A stretch of DNA of 34,709 nt from Actinoplanes cyaneus (GTDB lineage Bacteria; Actinomycetota; Actinomycetes; Mycobacteriales; Micromonosporaceae): contig NZ_BOMH01000085.1 in the NCBI RefSeq assembly GCF_016862095.1, positions 1 to 34,709 on the forward strand, read 5' to 3'. Below the pieces are notes generated by a model. That model searched no databases. It saw nothing but the letters and a program-made list of their open reading frames with translations, and had not been told where the DNA came from. Below are positions 8,404-16,876 of this stretch, piece by piece. How positions within the stretch are numbered: position 1 is the first letter of the stretch; each line of letters starts with the position of its first letter. Made by a program: the position numbers and the translations under genes.

Positions 8404-10110
8404 GTGAGCGTCGAGTCGTTTCTGGTGTTCGTCCTCGCCGCGGTCGCGGTGGTCGTGGTGGTGCGATGGATCGCCAATCGGACCGGGTTGCCCGCTGCGG
8501 CGCTGCTGCCCATCATCGGGGTCGGCTACGCGTTGCTGCCGGGACCCAACGTGTCGCTGGACCCGGACATCATCCTGACCCTCGTGTTGCCACCGTTGCT
8601 GTACAGCGCGGCCCTGGACTCGTCTCTGCACGGGATCCGCCGCAACCTGCGTACGGTGGTGAGCCTGTCGGTGGTCCTGGTTCTGCTGACGGCGCTGGCG
8701 ATCGGGTTCTGCTTCGCCTGGTTCGTCACCGGCGCGACCCTGGCCGCCGGTATCGCAATCGGCGCGGCGGTGGCGCCGCCTGACCCGGTGGCCGCGCTGG
8801 CGGTCGGGCGACGGGTGGGCCTGCCCCCGAAGATCGTCATGTTGATCCAGGGTGAGGGGCTGCTCAACGACGCGACCGCCCTCACCATTCTGAGCGTCGC
8901 TGTCGCCGCGGCCACGGGTGACGACTTCTCGGCGCCGTCGGCGCTGGGCCGGTTCGTTGTCGCGGCGGCCGGCGGGGTGGCCGTCGGCGTGCTGGTCGCC
9001 TTCGCGGTCCGGCTGCTGTCACGGCCGCTGAGCAGCGATCCGATGATGGCCAACGCGGTCTCGCTGGCCACCCCGTTCGTCGCCTATCTGCTCGGGGAGA
9101 ACGTTCACGTTTCCGGCGTGCTGGCGGTGGTGGTCGCCGGGCTCGTCGTCGGGCACCACTCGCCGCGGTCGGCCTCGGGTGCGGGCCGGCTGCAGACGAG
9201 CGCGGTGTGGCGGCTGGTCGACTTCCTGCTCGAAGGCTGCGTGTTCCTGCTGATCGGTCAACAGCTGCCCGCCGTCGTGCAGGGGCTGGCGCAGTACGAC
9301 ACCGCCACCGTCGTCATCGCCGTCTCGATCAGCGTCGGTGTCGTCCTGGTGCTGCGACCGGTGTGGCTGGTGCTGACGCAGTCGATGCCGCGCTCGCTGC
9401 ACACCTGGCTGGGCGGTGACCGGCTGGACCGGGACACCGGTGACGACGCGGACGGTGCGACGCCGTCGCCGGCGAACCGGCGGCGCGATCAGCGGCTGAC
9501 GGGCCGCGAGGTCGTCGCTCTGAGCTGGTCGGGCACCCGCGGGGTGATCAGCCTCGCGGCGATCTCCACCATCCCGTTGGTCACCGGCAGCGGCGCGCCG
9601 TTCCCGGATCGGGACCTTCTGCTGTTCTGCACGTTCGTCGTCGTACTCGTCACCCTGGTCGGCCAGGGACTCACCTTCGCGCCGATCGTCCGGGCGCTCG
9701 GGCTCCACGCTGACGAGAAGGACCAGGCCCGCCTGCGCAACGAGGCGCGCTCGGCCTCCGTGCAGGCCGCTCTCGCCGCGCTCGACGAGCTGGAGGCGCA
9801 GGAACACGACGACATCCACGGCCACGTGATCGAGACGATGCGCCGGCAGCTCGGCACCCGGCTGAGCCGTTACCAGGGCCGGCTCACCCTGCTGCGCGAA
9901 AGCGACTCGATGAACCTGCCGGTGTCGCCCGGGTACGAGGCGGCCCTGCACGTCCGCCGGGTGGCGATCGACGCTCAGCGGGAGGAGCTGCTGCGGTGGC
10001 GCGACGCCGGCCAGCTGCCCGATGTGGGTCTTCGGGTGCTGGAACGCGAACTCGACCACGAGGAAGGGCTCCTGCCCGACCGGCCGGTACGCCGGCGAGA
10101 ACCTACCTGA
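8404..10110 (+). CDS. CPA1-family Na+/H+ antiporter (NhaP-type)
   Basis: A 568-residue membrane protein predicted to exchange Na+ or K+ for H+. About 12 hydrophobic segments lie between residues 5 and 445. The CPA1 core is visible: GAAVAPPDPVAALAVGRR followed by the GEGLLNDATALT segment, which carries the conserved Asn-Asp ion-binding pair. SWSGTRGVISLAAI in a late helix is also typical of NhaP/NHE proteins. The last 120 residues form a cytoplasmic helical tail (ELEAQEHDDIHGHV). GTG 8404 is chosen because GGAGG lies eight bases upstream (8391-8395); the open frame to 8290 has no membrane or signal features. It follows the KaiC-like gene by 64 bp on the same strand and is probably co-transcribed with it. 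Confidence 0.9.
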   Translation: MSVESFLVFVLAAVAVVVVVRWIANRTGLPAAALLPIIGVGYALLPGPNVSLDPDIILTLVLPPLLYSAALDSSLHGIRRNLRTVVSLSVVLVLLTALAIGFCFAWFVTGATLAAGIAIGAAVAPPDPVAALAVGRRVGLPPKIVMLIQGEGLLNDATALTILSVAVAAATGDDFSAPSALGRFVVAAAGGVAVGVLVAFAVRLLSRPLSSDPMMANAVSLATPFVAYLLGENVHVSGVLAVVVAGLVVGHHSPRSASGAGRLQTSAVWRLVDFLLEGCVFLLIGQQLPAVVQGLAQYDTATVVIAVSISVGVVLVLRPVWLVLTQSMPRSLHTWLGGDRLDRDTGDDADGATPSPANRRRDQRLTGREVVALSWSGTRGVISLAAISTIPLVTGSGAPFPDRDLLLFCTFVVVLVTLVGQGLTFAPIVRALGLHADEKDQARLRNEARSASVQAALAALDELEAQEHDDIHGHVIETMRRQLGTRLSRYQGRLTLLRESDSMNLPVSPGYEAALHVRRVAIDAQREELLRWRDAGQLPDVGLRVLERELDHEEGLLPDRPVRRREPT

Positions 10111-10114
10111 TCCA

Positions 10115-10151
10115 GCACCGTAGCGGCTCCTCGCGATACCGGCCGCGGTGC
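10115..10151. terminator. Bidirectional terminator candidate between convergent genes
   Basis: In the 49-bp gap between the antiporter and desaturase stops, CACC-gta-GCGG pairs with CCGC-GGTG, an 8-bp stem with a 3-nt bulge and a loop of about 16 nt. Position between two convergent genes supports a shared terminator; no U-tract is present. Confidence 0.4.
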
Positions 10152-10159
10152 CCGGCTAG

Positions 10160-11221
10160 CTAGGCGGCGGGCGCGGCTGCTCGGCCGATCGTGTCCAGGT
10201 GCCGGAGCGCCTGGGCGTACGAAGAGATCAGACCGGTTTCGAGATAGGACACCTGCTGGTCGGCGCAGAACTGCTTGACCAGTCGCTGAGCCCGGCGCAG
10301 GTTGCCTCGCGGCATCGACGGGAACAGGTGGTGCTCGATCTGGTAATTGAGGCCGCCGAGAGCGAAGTCGGTGAGCCAATGTCCGCGCACGTTGCGCGAG
10401 GTGAGAACCTGCCGGCGCAGGTAGTCGGCGTTGTCCGCGTCGCTCAGCGGCGGCATACCCTTGTGGTTGGGGGCGAACGAGCAGCCCAGATACAGGCCGA
10501 ACAGCGCCTGATGAACCCCCACGAAGGCCAGCGCCTTGCCGGGCGGGAGCACCACGAAGACGACCGCCAGGTACGCCACGACGTGCAGACCGATCAGCGC
10601 GATCTCGCGGATCCGGGAGCGGTCCCGATCGGCGAGCAGGTACCGCACACTGGACACCCGCAGGTTGATCGCTTCCAGCATGAGCAGCGGGAAGAACGTC
10701 CACGCCTGCCAGCGGTAGAAGACCCGGCCGATACGCCCGCTGGCGCGGGCCTGCCGGGTGGTGAAGACCAGCGCCCCCGCGCCGATGTCCGGGTCCTTGT
10801 CCTCGTCGTTCGGGTGCGCGTGGTGACGGTTGTGCTTGTCGACCCACCACCCGTAGCTGAAACCGACACCGAGATTGGCCAGGACGACACCGAAACAGAA
10901 GTTGCCGCGCGCGGACCGGAAGATCTGCCGATGCCCCGCGTCGTGGCCGAGGAAGCCGAGCTGGGTGGAGAGCACCGCGAAGTACGCGGCCACGAGCAGC
11001 TGCCACCAGGAGTCGCCGATCATCACCAGCGCGGTGACGCCCACGGTCACCAGGAGAAGCAGGAGAGCGGTCTGCGCGGTGTAATAGCCGGGCCGCCGGT
11101 CGAGAAGGCCGGCCTGCTTGATCTGCCGGGACAGCGACGCGTAAGCGCTACCCCGGGGTACCGTCGTCACGGCATCAGCCGGATGTCCCTGCTTACCGGT
11201 CGGTGTGTCGGTGGCCGTCAT
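10160..11221 (-). CDS. Membrane fatty-acid (acyl-lipid) desaturase
   Basis: A 353-residue di-iron membrane desaturase that inserts double bonds into fatty acyl chains. All three histidine boxes are present: HDAGH (93-97), HNRHH (130-134) and QIEHH near the C-terminus (NYQIEHHLFPSM). The QxxHH form of the third box is typical of front-end or DesA3/linoleoyl-type desaturases. Hydrophobic pairs around 48-90 and in the middle of the protein match the usual four-helix topology. ATG 11221 is preceded by GAGGGAGTGGGAGC, a good ribosome-binding region; the open frame upstream to 11431 looks non-coding. The regiochemistry and electron donor cannot be read from sequence. A 15-bp sequence also found upstream of the aldo/keto reductase overlaps codons 25-29. 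Confidence 0.92.
   Translation of the reverse strand: MTATDTPTGKQGHPADAVTTVPRGSAYASLSRQIKQAGLLDRRPGYYTAQTALLLLLVTVGVTALVMIGDSWWQLLVAAYFAVLSTQLGFLGHDAGHRQIFRSARGNFCFGVVLANLGVGFSYGWWVDKHNRHHAHPNDEDKDPDIGAGALVFTTRQARASGRIGRVFYRWQAWTFFPLLMLEAINLRVSSVRYLLADRDRSRIREIALIGLHVVAYLAVVFVVLPPGKALAFVGVHQALFGLYLGCSFAPNHKGMPPLSDADNADYLRRQVLTSRNVRGHWLTDFALGGLNYQIEHHLFPSMPRGNLRRAQRLVKQFCADQQVSYLETGLISSYAQALRHLDTIGRAAAPAA
11135..11149. repeat. 15-bp copy of the LacI-type operator half, inside the desaturase 5' coding region
   Basis: CGACGCGTAAGCGCT here is identical to 15396-15410, upstream of the aldo/keto reductase. It covers desaturase codons 25-29, about 72 bp after the start codon. The right half of the palindrome (CTTGC) is replaced by CTACC, so this copy is less symmetrical. 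It may be a downstream roadblock operator or coincidence. Confidence 0.3.
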
Positions 11222-11755
11222 GCTCCCACTCCCTCGGCGACGCTGACAATGTCGGGCAAACGCCGGGGTCCAGGGCAATATCCGGCCGAATACCCGCGCC
11301 CCGGTGACTCCAAACCTCCGCCCTGCGCCCGGCGTCGCTGCCGAGCAGCTCCCCACGTCATCAAGGGCAACTACGGTGGTTGCTGGCGAACGAGTCCGGG
11401 CAGGCGGCGCCGATCGCCGAGCGCGCGTCATCTGCGGCAGTCGAGTGAATTGATCTTGGCCATGGCGACTCGAGTTCGGTCACACGGCGATCCACCTGGC
11501 AACACCTGTTACGAATCCGGGCGACCTGATTCCGGCCCGCTGGGCCACTCGCTCTGAAGCGTCGTTCACCCGGGAGGTTAGCGACCTGCTTGACGTCACC
11601 GGCGATGACCGCAGGAAATGGATCTTGTATGCGACTTCGTCTATCGCGCGTGTATGGAAACCGCTTACGCCACCGCAACAATCGCCCTGCTTCGATGGAG
11701 GCATGAACCAGAGCACACTGCTTTCAGCGCCAGGGATGTCAACGGGGAAGGGGCG
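11222..11755. other. 534-bp divergent intergenic region
   Basis: No gene is supported. The region must contain the promoters of the desaturase (minus) and the hydrolase-like gene (plus). A TTGACG hexamer at 11590-11595 has no convincing -10 element at the expected distance. The frame open upstream of the hydrolase start (from 11618) lacks family similarity and precedes the Tat signal, so it is not taken as coding. Confidence 0.5.
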
Positions 11756-13021
11756 GTGATCAAGGTGTCGAATTCGCGATCAGGTATCGACCGGCGGCGG
11801 TTGTTCCGATGGGGCGGGGCGGCGACCGCCGGTGTGGTGGCGGGCGCGCCGCTGGTGAGCGCCGGGACCGGTCGCGCCGAGGCAGCCCCATCCGGTTCGG
11901 TCCGGCATGACCGGATTCCTCCGGACACCTTGCCTGGCGGGGCCTTCGACCGGTACCTGGCGCAGTTGGCCGCCGAGGGCAGGTTCTCCGGTGTGGTGCT
12001 GCTGTCGCACCGCGGCAGGACAGTACTGTCGCGCAGCTACGGCATGGCTGACCAGGAGCGGGGAATCCGCAATCACGAGGGCGTCGCGTTCAACCTCTCC
12101 TCGGGGAGCCAGCCGTTCTTGTCGGTGGCCGTCCTGCAGTTGGCGCAGCAGGGCAGGCTGGCACTGTCGGACACGGTGGGCACCTATCTACCGGGTTTGA
12201 CCGGGGATATCGCCGACAAGGTGACTGTCCACCACCTGCTCGTCGGCACCGCCGGCCTGGACGCCCCCATGCCGGACTGGCAACGCATCTTCCACAGCCG
12301 GGAGGAGGTGCACGACTATCAGGCGCAGTGGGTCCGGCAGGCGACGCCGGTAGCGGTACCCGGAGCGGGGTCCAGTGGCCATCTTCCCGGCGGCGGTGTC
12401 GGCTTCGCCATGGCCGCGCAGATCGTGGAGGCCGTGTCCGGCATGACGTTCTGGGGCTACGTGCACACGCACGTCTTCGGGCGCTGCAACATGAGCGGCT
12501 CGGCTTATTACACCAGGCAGCAGTGGCTCACCGACAGCCATATCGCGCACCCGTACATGCTGCAAGCCGATGGCAGCCTGGTGGACGCCGTCCGTAACCT
12601 GGACAAGGGCAGCCTGGACCCGAACATACAAGGCAGGAATCCGGGCCGCGGCTTCATCGGTTACGCCTCGGGTGACGGATTCGCCACCGCGCCGGACCTG
12701 GTCCGGTTCGCAGAAGCGCTGCGCGACGGTACGCTGCTGGACCGGCCCTACGCCGATTTGTTCGCCGGGGCCAAGCTTCCCGGCCCGGAGCCCACATCGT
12801 TCGACGGCTACACGATGCCGGTGAATATCGTCAATGGCCAGTGGGTCTTCGGGCGTGGCGGCGGAGGTGGTGGCATCGGTGCCGACTGGAGCATCTACCC
12901 GGACACCGGGTGGGTCGGCGTGGTCCTCAGCAACTGCGACGGCGTGCCGTTACTCGACATCCTTCTACGGGAGGCCGCAGCCATCACCGGCGCGCCGGTC
13001 GACCCACCTGGCGGCGGCTGA
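11756..13021 (+). CDS. Tat-exported beta-lactamase-fold (serine hydrolase-like) protein with degenerate active site
   Basis: A 421-residue protein of the class C beta-lactamase/DD-peptidase fold. A Tat-type signal (DRRRLFRWGG at 12-21, then a hydrophobic segment and GRAEAAPS) predicts folded export. The family frame is clear: FDRYLAQLAAEGRFSGVVLL, SVAVLQLAQQGRLALSDTVG, IVEAVSGMTFWGY, YPDTGWVGVVLSN. All three catalytic motifs are changed: the expected S-x-x-K is Ser116-Gly-Ser-Gln119, the expected Y-x-N region reads GSSGHLPGG, and the C-terminal H-x-G reads FGRGGGGGG. It is therefore probably a non-catalytic binding or scaffold protein. Start: GTG 11756 follows GGGGAAGGGG closely; GTG 11765 is an alternative. 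An intact relative lies at 26819-27826. Confidence 0.8.
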   Translation: MIKVSNSRSGIDRRRLFRWGGAATAGVVAGAPLVSAGTGRAEAAPSGSVRHDRIPPDTLPGGAFDRYLAQLAAEGRFSGVVLLSHRGRTVLSRSYGMADQERGIRNHEGVAFNLSSGSQPFLSVAVLQLAQQGRLALSDTVGTYLPGLTGDIADKVTVHHLLVGTAGLDAPMPDWQRIFHSREEVHDYQAQWVRQATPVAVPGAGSSGHLPGGGVGFAMAAQIVEAVSGMTFWGYVHTHVFGRCNMSGSAYYTRQQWLTDSHIAHPYMLQADGSLVDAVRNLDKGSLDPNIQGRNPGRGFIGYASGDGFATAPDLVRFAEALRDGTLLDRPYADLFAGAKLPGPEPTSFDGYTMPVNIVNGQWVFGRGGGGGGIGADWSIYPDTGWVGVVLSNCDGVPLLDILLREAAAITGAPVDPPGGG

Positions 13022-13065
13022 CGTACGGACACCGGCGGGCCGGCGACCACAGTCAGGGCAGTCAC

Positions 13066-13103
13066 GGCCTGATAATCCCATTCATGCCTCCTGCGATCAG
13101 GCC
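13066..13103 (+). terminator. Inverted repeat in the 331-bp gap before the LacI gene
   Basis: GGCCTGAT (13066-13073) and ATCAGGCC (13096-13103) are perfectly complementary with a 22-nt loop, 45 bp after the hydrolase-like gene. This may be a weak terminator. The rest of 13022-13352 shows no gene; the open frames running into the LacI coding sequence lack family similarity. Confidence 0.25.
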
Positions 13104-13352
13104 CTGAGAGTACGACCATGCCGCACCCCCGTAGAGCAATCATCGGCAGCGCCGAACGGCGGCATCAACGTGGAGGTCGGTCGGAGCACGGACAGCGGCA
13201 GACGAGGGCACCAGCAGGGCCGAACCGACCGCGATCGGGCTGGCCAGCCGGGGCTCCAGCGGACTCGGGCCAGGTTGACGACGGTGAACAGCACGACGAT
13301 CGTGACCGTCGGCACCGGCATCGGCAGAGGACCTCATGGATATAGTCGGCCG

Positions 13353-14429
13353 ATGCCATCCAAAAGGCTGACATTGGCCGATGTCGCCGCCGCGGCGCAT
13401 GTCTCGACGGCAGCGGTGTCCCGGGTCGTCAACGGCGTGGCCGGGGTGTCGCCGGAAACCCGTGAGCACGTCCGGCGGGTGATCGACGAGCTCGGATACC
13501 GGCCCGACCCGGCTGCTCGGGCGTTGGCCTGCGGCCACGGCAGCGTGGTGGAGCTGGTGGTGATCGACGACGCGGTGACGTTCGGCAACAGCCCGTACTA
13601 CGGCCGGGTCACCGCCGGGATCCTGCGGGAGCTTGCCGGTGGAGACGCTCAGTTGCGGGTGCATGTGGTGGAGAAGCCCGATGCGGCCGCTCTGCTCGCG
13701 AAGATCGCTGACACGGTCAGCGTGGGAGTCGTTCTGATCAACGTGGCGCCGGCGATGGCGGCGGAGTTCTACGCGCGGTGCGATCGCGTGGTGTCGATGG
13801 GTCCCTGCGCTCCGGGTGTCCCGTTCGTCGATGCGGACAACGCCGAGGGCGCGTACGCGGCGGTCGTGCATCTGCGGGAAACCGGCCGGCGGCGGATCGC
13901 CGCGTTGCACGGCCAGGAGGGCAATCCCTGCGCCGACGCGAGGCGCGAGGGATACCGGCGAGCGATCCGCGACCTCGGATTGCCCGAGGTCTCCCTGATC
14001 GGCAAGCTGCGCCGTGCGGCCGGGTACGAGTTGACCGTGCGCCTGCTGGCCCAGGAGCCGGACGTGGACGCGCTCTTCGTCGGTAATGATCTGATGGCGA
14101 CCGGCGCGATGCAGGCGTTGGCCGATGCGGGCCGGCGGGTGCCGCAGGACGTCGCGGTGGTGGGATTCGACGACAGTGTGATCGCCGGCTGTATGACCCC
14201 GCCCTTGTCATCGGTGCACCAGCCGGTCGAGGCGATGGCGGCCGCTGCCACGCGAGCTCTGGTGGAGGAGCAGGTGACTCCGCACTGGCGATGCGTGTTC
14301 CCCGCTGTCCTGCAGGTCCGCCGGAGTTCCGCCGGCCCAGGCCAACCTGATGGGTCTACGGGCGGCGGCGCGGTGATTTCGCCAGGTAGCCGTGCGGATA
14401 CGGCAGTGGCCGATCGCCGGCGGCGGTAA
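13353..14429 (+). CDS. LacI-family transcriptional regulator
   Basis: A 358-residue regulator with an N-terminal LacI helix-turn-helix and hinge (LTLADVAAAAHVSTAAVSRV, residues about 5-24, then LGYRPDPAARAL) and a periplasmic-binding-type sugar-sensing domain (VVLINVAPAM, VPFVDADNAEGAYAAV, DVDALFVGNDLMATGAMQAL, DVAVVGFDDS). ATG 13353 begins the canonical N-terminus; no good ribosome-binding site is visible, so translation may be leaderless or weak. The C-terminal 74 bp overlap the end of the convergent aldo/keto reductase gene. A palindromic AAGCGCTT element upstream of that reductase is a natural target. The effector is unknown, probably a sugar or glycoside. Confidence 0.92.
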   Translation: MPSKRLTLADVAAAAHVSTAAVSRVVNGVAGVSPETREHVRRVIDELGYRPDPAARALACGHGSVVELVVIDDAVTFGNSPYYGRVTAGILRELAGGDAQLRVHVVEKPDAAALLAKIADTVSVGVVLINVAPAMAAEFYARCDRVVSMGPCAPGVPFVDADNAEGAYAAVVHLRETGRRRIAALHGQEGNPCADARREGYRRAIRDLGLPEVSLIGKLRRAAGYELTVRLLAQEPDVDALFVGNDLMATGAMQALADAGRRVPQDVAVVGFDDSVIAGCMTPPLSSVHQPVEAMAAAATRALVEEQVTPHWRCVFPAVLQVRRSSAGPGQPDGSTGGGAVISPGSRADTAVADRRRR

Positions 14430-15363
14430 GGGTCTCCATCTGTGGGCCGGTGAGCGACCATCCGGACGCGCCCAGGTTGTCGGCGAGCTGATCGACCGTA
14501 CGGGCTCCGATGATGGGCGCGGTGACACCCGGCCGCTGCAGCAACCATCGCAAGGCCACCTGCGCCGGGTTGCGCTCCACCTCGCCGGCCACGCTGAGCA
14601 GCGCGTCGGTGATCCTCCAGGTGCGCTCGTCGACGCTGGTCTCCCAATCGCCGAGCCACGGCTGCTTACCCGGCTCCCACCGGGTGTCCGCCGGCGCCGA
14701 CGTCATGCCGCGCCGGTACTTGCCGGTGAGCCATCCGCCACGCAGGGGCGCCCACGGGACGATGCCCACCCCCTCGTTGCGGCAGACCGGTACGTGTTCG
14801 TGCTCGATGTCGCGATCGATCAGGTTGTACAGCGGTTGCGACGCCACGAACGGCTCCCAGCCGCGGTGCCGTGCCACGTCCACCGACTTCTGCAGCTGCC
14901 AGCTCGCGAAGTTGCTGACGCCGAGGTGACGGACAGTTCCGGCGCGCACCAGCGTGTCCAGGGTCGACAGGGTCTCCTCCAGTGGGGTGGACTCGTCGAA
15001 CGCGTGCACCTGGTACAGGTCGACGTAGTCGGTGCCGAGCCGGCGCAGACTCGCGTGCAGGGCGCTGATGATGTGCTTGCGCCCCGCGCCGTGATCGTTC
15101 GGGCCGCCACCGGTCGGCCAGAAGAACTTCGTGGCGATGACCAGAGTGTCACGGTCCCGGCCGGCCAGCCATCGTCCGATGATCTCCTCGGACGCCCCGT
15201 CGCCGTACACATCGGCGCTGTCGATGAAGTTGCCACCGGCCTCGGCGTACCGGTCGAGCAGCTTGCGGGACGTCGGTTCGTCGGCCTCGCCGCCGAACGT
15301 CATCGAGCCCAGACACAACTCGCTGACCAGCAGTCCACTCGCACCCAGGTATCTGTGATCCAT
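14356..15363 (-). CDS. Aldo/keto reductase
   Basis: A 335-residue NADPH-dependent (beta/alpha)8 oxidoreductase of the YajO/Tas/general-stress type. The catalytic tetrad is complete: Asp48 and Tyr53 (NFIDSADVYGDG), Lys79 (VIATKFF) and His120 (DLYQVHAFD). SNFASWQLQKSV and the C-terminal APIIGARTVDQLADNL match the cofactor-binding regions. The start is ATG 15363; the ribosome-binding site is weak (GGCGG). It is convergent with and overlaps the LacI gene, and a LacI-type operator lies about 40-50 bp upstream of its start, so local LacI control is likely. The substrate cannot be inferred. Confidence 0.93.
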   Translation of the reverse strand: MDHRYLGASGLLVSELCLGSMTFGGEADEPTSRKLLDRYAEAGGNFIDSADVYGDGASEEIIGRWLAGRDRDTLVIATKFFWPTGGGPNDHGAGRKHIISALHASLRRLGTDYVDLYQVHAFDESTPLEETLSTLDTLVRAGTVRHLGVSNFASWQLQKSVDVARHRGWEPFVASQPLYNLIDRDIEHEHVPVCRNEGVGIVPWAPLRGGWLTGKYRRGMTSAPADTRWEPGKQPWLGDWETSVDERTWRITDALLSVAGEVERNPAQVALRWLLQRPGVTAPIIGARTVDQLADNLGASGWSLTGPQMETLTAAGDRPLPYPHGYLAKSPRRRP

Positions 15364-15395
15364 GCCGCCAGTGTGGTGGGCCCCGGAACTCGCGT

Positions 15396-15413
15396 CGACG
15401 CGTAAGCGCTTGC
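15396..15413. promoter_or_regulatory. LacI-family operator upstream of the aldo/keto reductase
   Basis: GTAAGCGCTTGC at 15402-15413 contains the perfect 8-bp palindrome AAGCGCTT with the central CG step typical of LacI operators. It lies 39-50 bp upstream of the aldo/keto reductase start, beside a gene for a LacI regulator. The left part, 15396-15410, recurs exactly inside the desaturase gene. Confidence 0.6.
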
Positions 15414-15609
15414 GACTTCGTCGGGCGGGAACGGGCCGGGGCAGCGGGATGCTGCGGGGTGCCGCTGCCGAGGACGACGTCGTCGGGTGTGACTCCCGGC
15501 TGTCACGTAACCGGCGCTGGACAGCGGTCCCCGTTACAGCAGAGCGCCGGCTGGGTAGATCAACTTCGGGTTTTCCGGAGGTAGCGGCATTGTCACGGAG
15601 GTCAGGCTG

Positions 15610-16743
15610 TTGAGCAAGCGGCAGGTCGATGCTCGATTGCGGGAGTGGATGCGATCGGCGGTGGCCCGGCTCCGGCAGTCAGCCGTCCCGGCGGGTGAGG
15701 CGGTACTGGCAGCGTCGCTGGCCTGGTTCGTCGCGACCACGATCGCCGGTCACCCGGACCCGGTGTTCGCGCCGTCCGCCGCGCTGGTCGTGCTTGCCGA
15801 GTCCCGAGGGCGTCGCCTGCGGCAGAGTGTGGAGATCGTCCTGGGGGTGTCCGCCGGTGTGCTGGTCGCCGATGTCGTCGTGGAGGCCCTCGGGTCCGGT
15901 TCGGTGGCCATCGCGGTGGTCCTGCTGCTGACCGTCGGCCCGATGATCGCCCTCGGGGCGAGCAGCACCTTGCTCGTGCAGGCCGCCATCTCCGCGATCT
16001 ACCTGGTCGCGGTGCCGGCACCCAAGACGAGTCTCATGCAGCTGCGTTTCGTCGATGCCCTGGTCGGCGGAGCGATCGCGCTGGTCATCAGCCAGGTGGC
16101 GGTTGCCCGCAGCCCGCTCGGCCGGCTGGTCGCCGAGGCCCGTCAGACGTTCGCCGATCTTGCGGGCCTGCTCGACGCCATCGATCGGGCTGTCGTCGAC
16201 GGTGACGAGCAGAGTGCGCACACCGTGCTGCGCCGCGCTCGGGAACTCAACGGCTGCGTAGAGAAACTGCAGGCCGAGGTGTCGGCTGCCGGCGAGACGC
16301 TGCGTCTGCGGGTGCGCCGCCGGGAACTCGGTCAGCTCGCCGAGGTGCAGGCGACAGCGGTGCACCTGGATCACGTGGTCGACAACATCTGGGTGTTGGC
16401 GCGTAATGCCGTGACGGTGACCCGGCTTCGGGTGGCGACGCCACCGGAGGTCAGCGATGCGCTGAGGGAGTTGGCCGAGGCGGTGCGCGAGGCCGGCGAA
16501 GCTCTGGCCACCGACCTCGTCGGTCCCGGCGACCCTGACCGGCATGCCGCCCGTGCCGACCACGCCGCGCTGCAGGCGGTCCGGATCGCCGCGAAGCTGC
16601 TGGAGGACGAGCCTCAGCTGCCACTTGTCATGATCATCGGGCAGATCCGGGTGACCGCCGTCGATCTGCTGCGCGGTGTCGGCCAGGACGACCAGGAGGT
16701 CTTGGAGCGCGTGGACGAGGCCTTGGGCCTGCACGCGGCGTGA
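15610..16743 (+). CDS. FUSC / aromatic acid exporter-family membrane protein
   Basis: A 377-residue protein with about five to six hydrophobic segments in the first 165 residues (AVLAASLAWFVATTIAG, VEIVLGVSAGVLVADVVVEA, IAVVLLLTVGPMIALG, LVGGAIALVISQVAVA) followed by a cytoplasmic helical domain (about 170-377). The motif DPVFAPSAALVVL and the overall layout match the FUSC/ArAE family of putative exporters, named after fusaric and aromatic acid efflux. The TTG start at 15610 is preceded by GGAGG (15597-15601), eight bases away. The cargo cannot be deduced. The next gene is 133 bp downstream on the same strand, so co-transcription is possible but unproven. Confidence 0.8.
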   Translation: MSKRQVDARLREWMRSAVARLRQSAVPAGEAVLAASLAWFVATTIAGHPDPVFAPSAALVVLAESRGRRLRQSVEIVLGVSAGVLVADVVVEALGSGSVAIAVVLLLTVGPMIALGASSTLLVQAAISAIYLVAVPAPKTSLMQLRFVDALVGGAIALVISQVAVARSPLGRLVAEARQTFADLAGLLDAIDRAVVDGDEQSAHTVLRRARELNGCVEKLQAEVSAAGETLRLRVRRRELGQLAEVQATAVHLDHVVDNIWVLARNAVTVTRLRVATPPEVSDALRELAEAVREAGEALATDLVGPGDPDRHAARADHAALQAVRIAAKLLEDEPQLPLVMIIGQIRVTAVDLLRGVGQDDQEVLERVDEALGLHAA

Positions 16744-16876
16744 CCGGTCTCCCCCGGCGGCACCATCGCGGGCCGCTCGGCCGCGCTGCCGGCCGTCACG
16801 GCGGCGCCCACTACGATTCGATCATGATGCTCGGTACGACGGTGGCGGCGCAGCCTCCGCCCCGGTTGCGCGCCGC

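Noticed and set aside
6600..8516. 638-codon open frame on the minus strand opposite the receiver and KaiC-like genes
   Set aside because: His/Glu/Arg/Val-rich with no motifs, a mirror of the codon bias of the two real genes.
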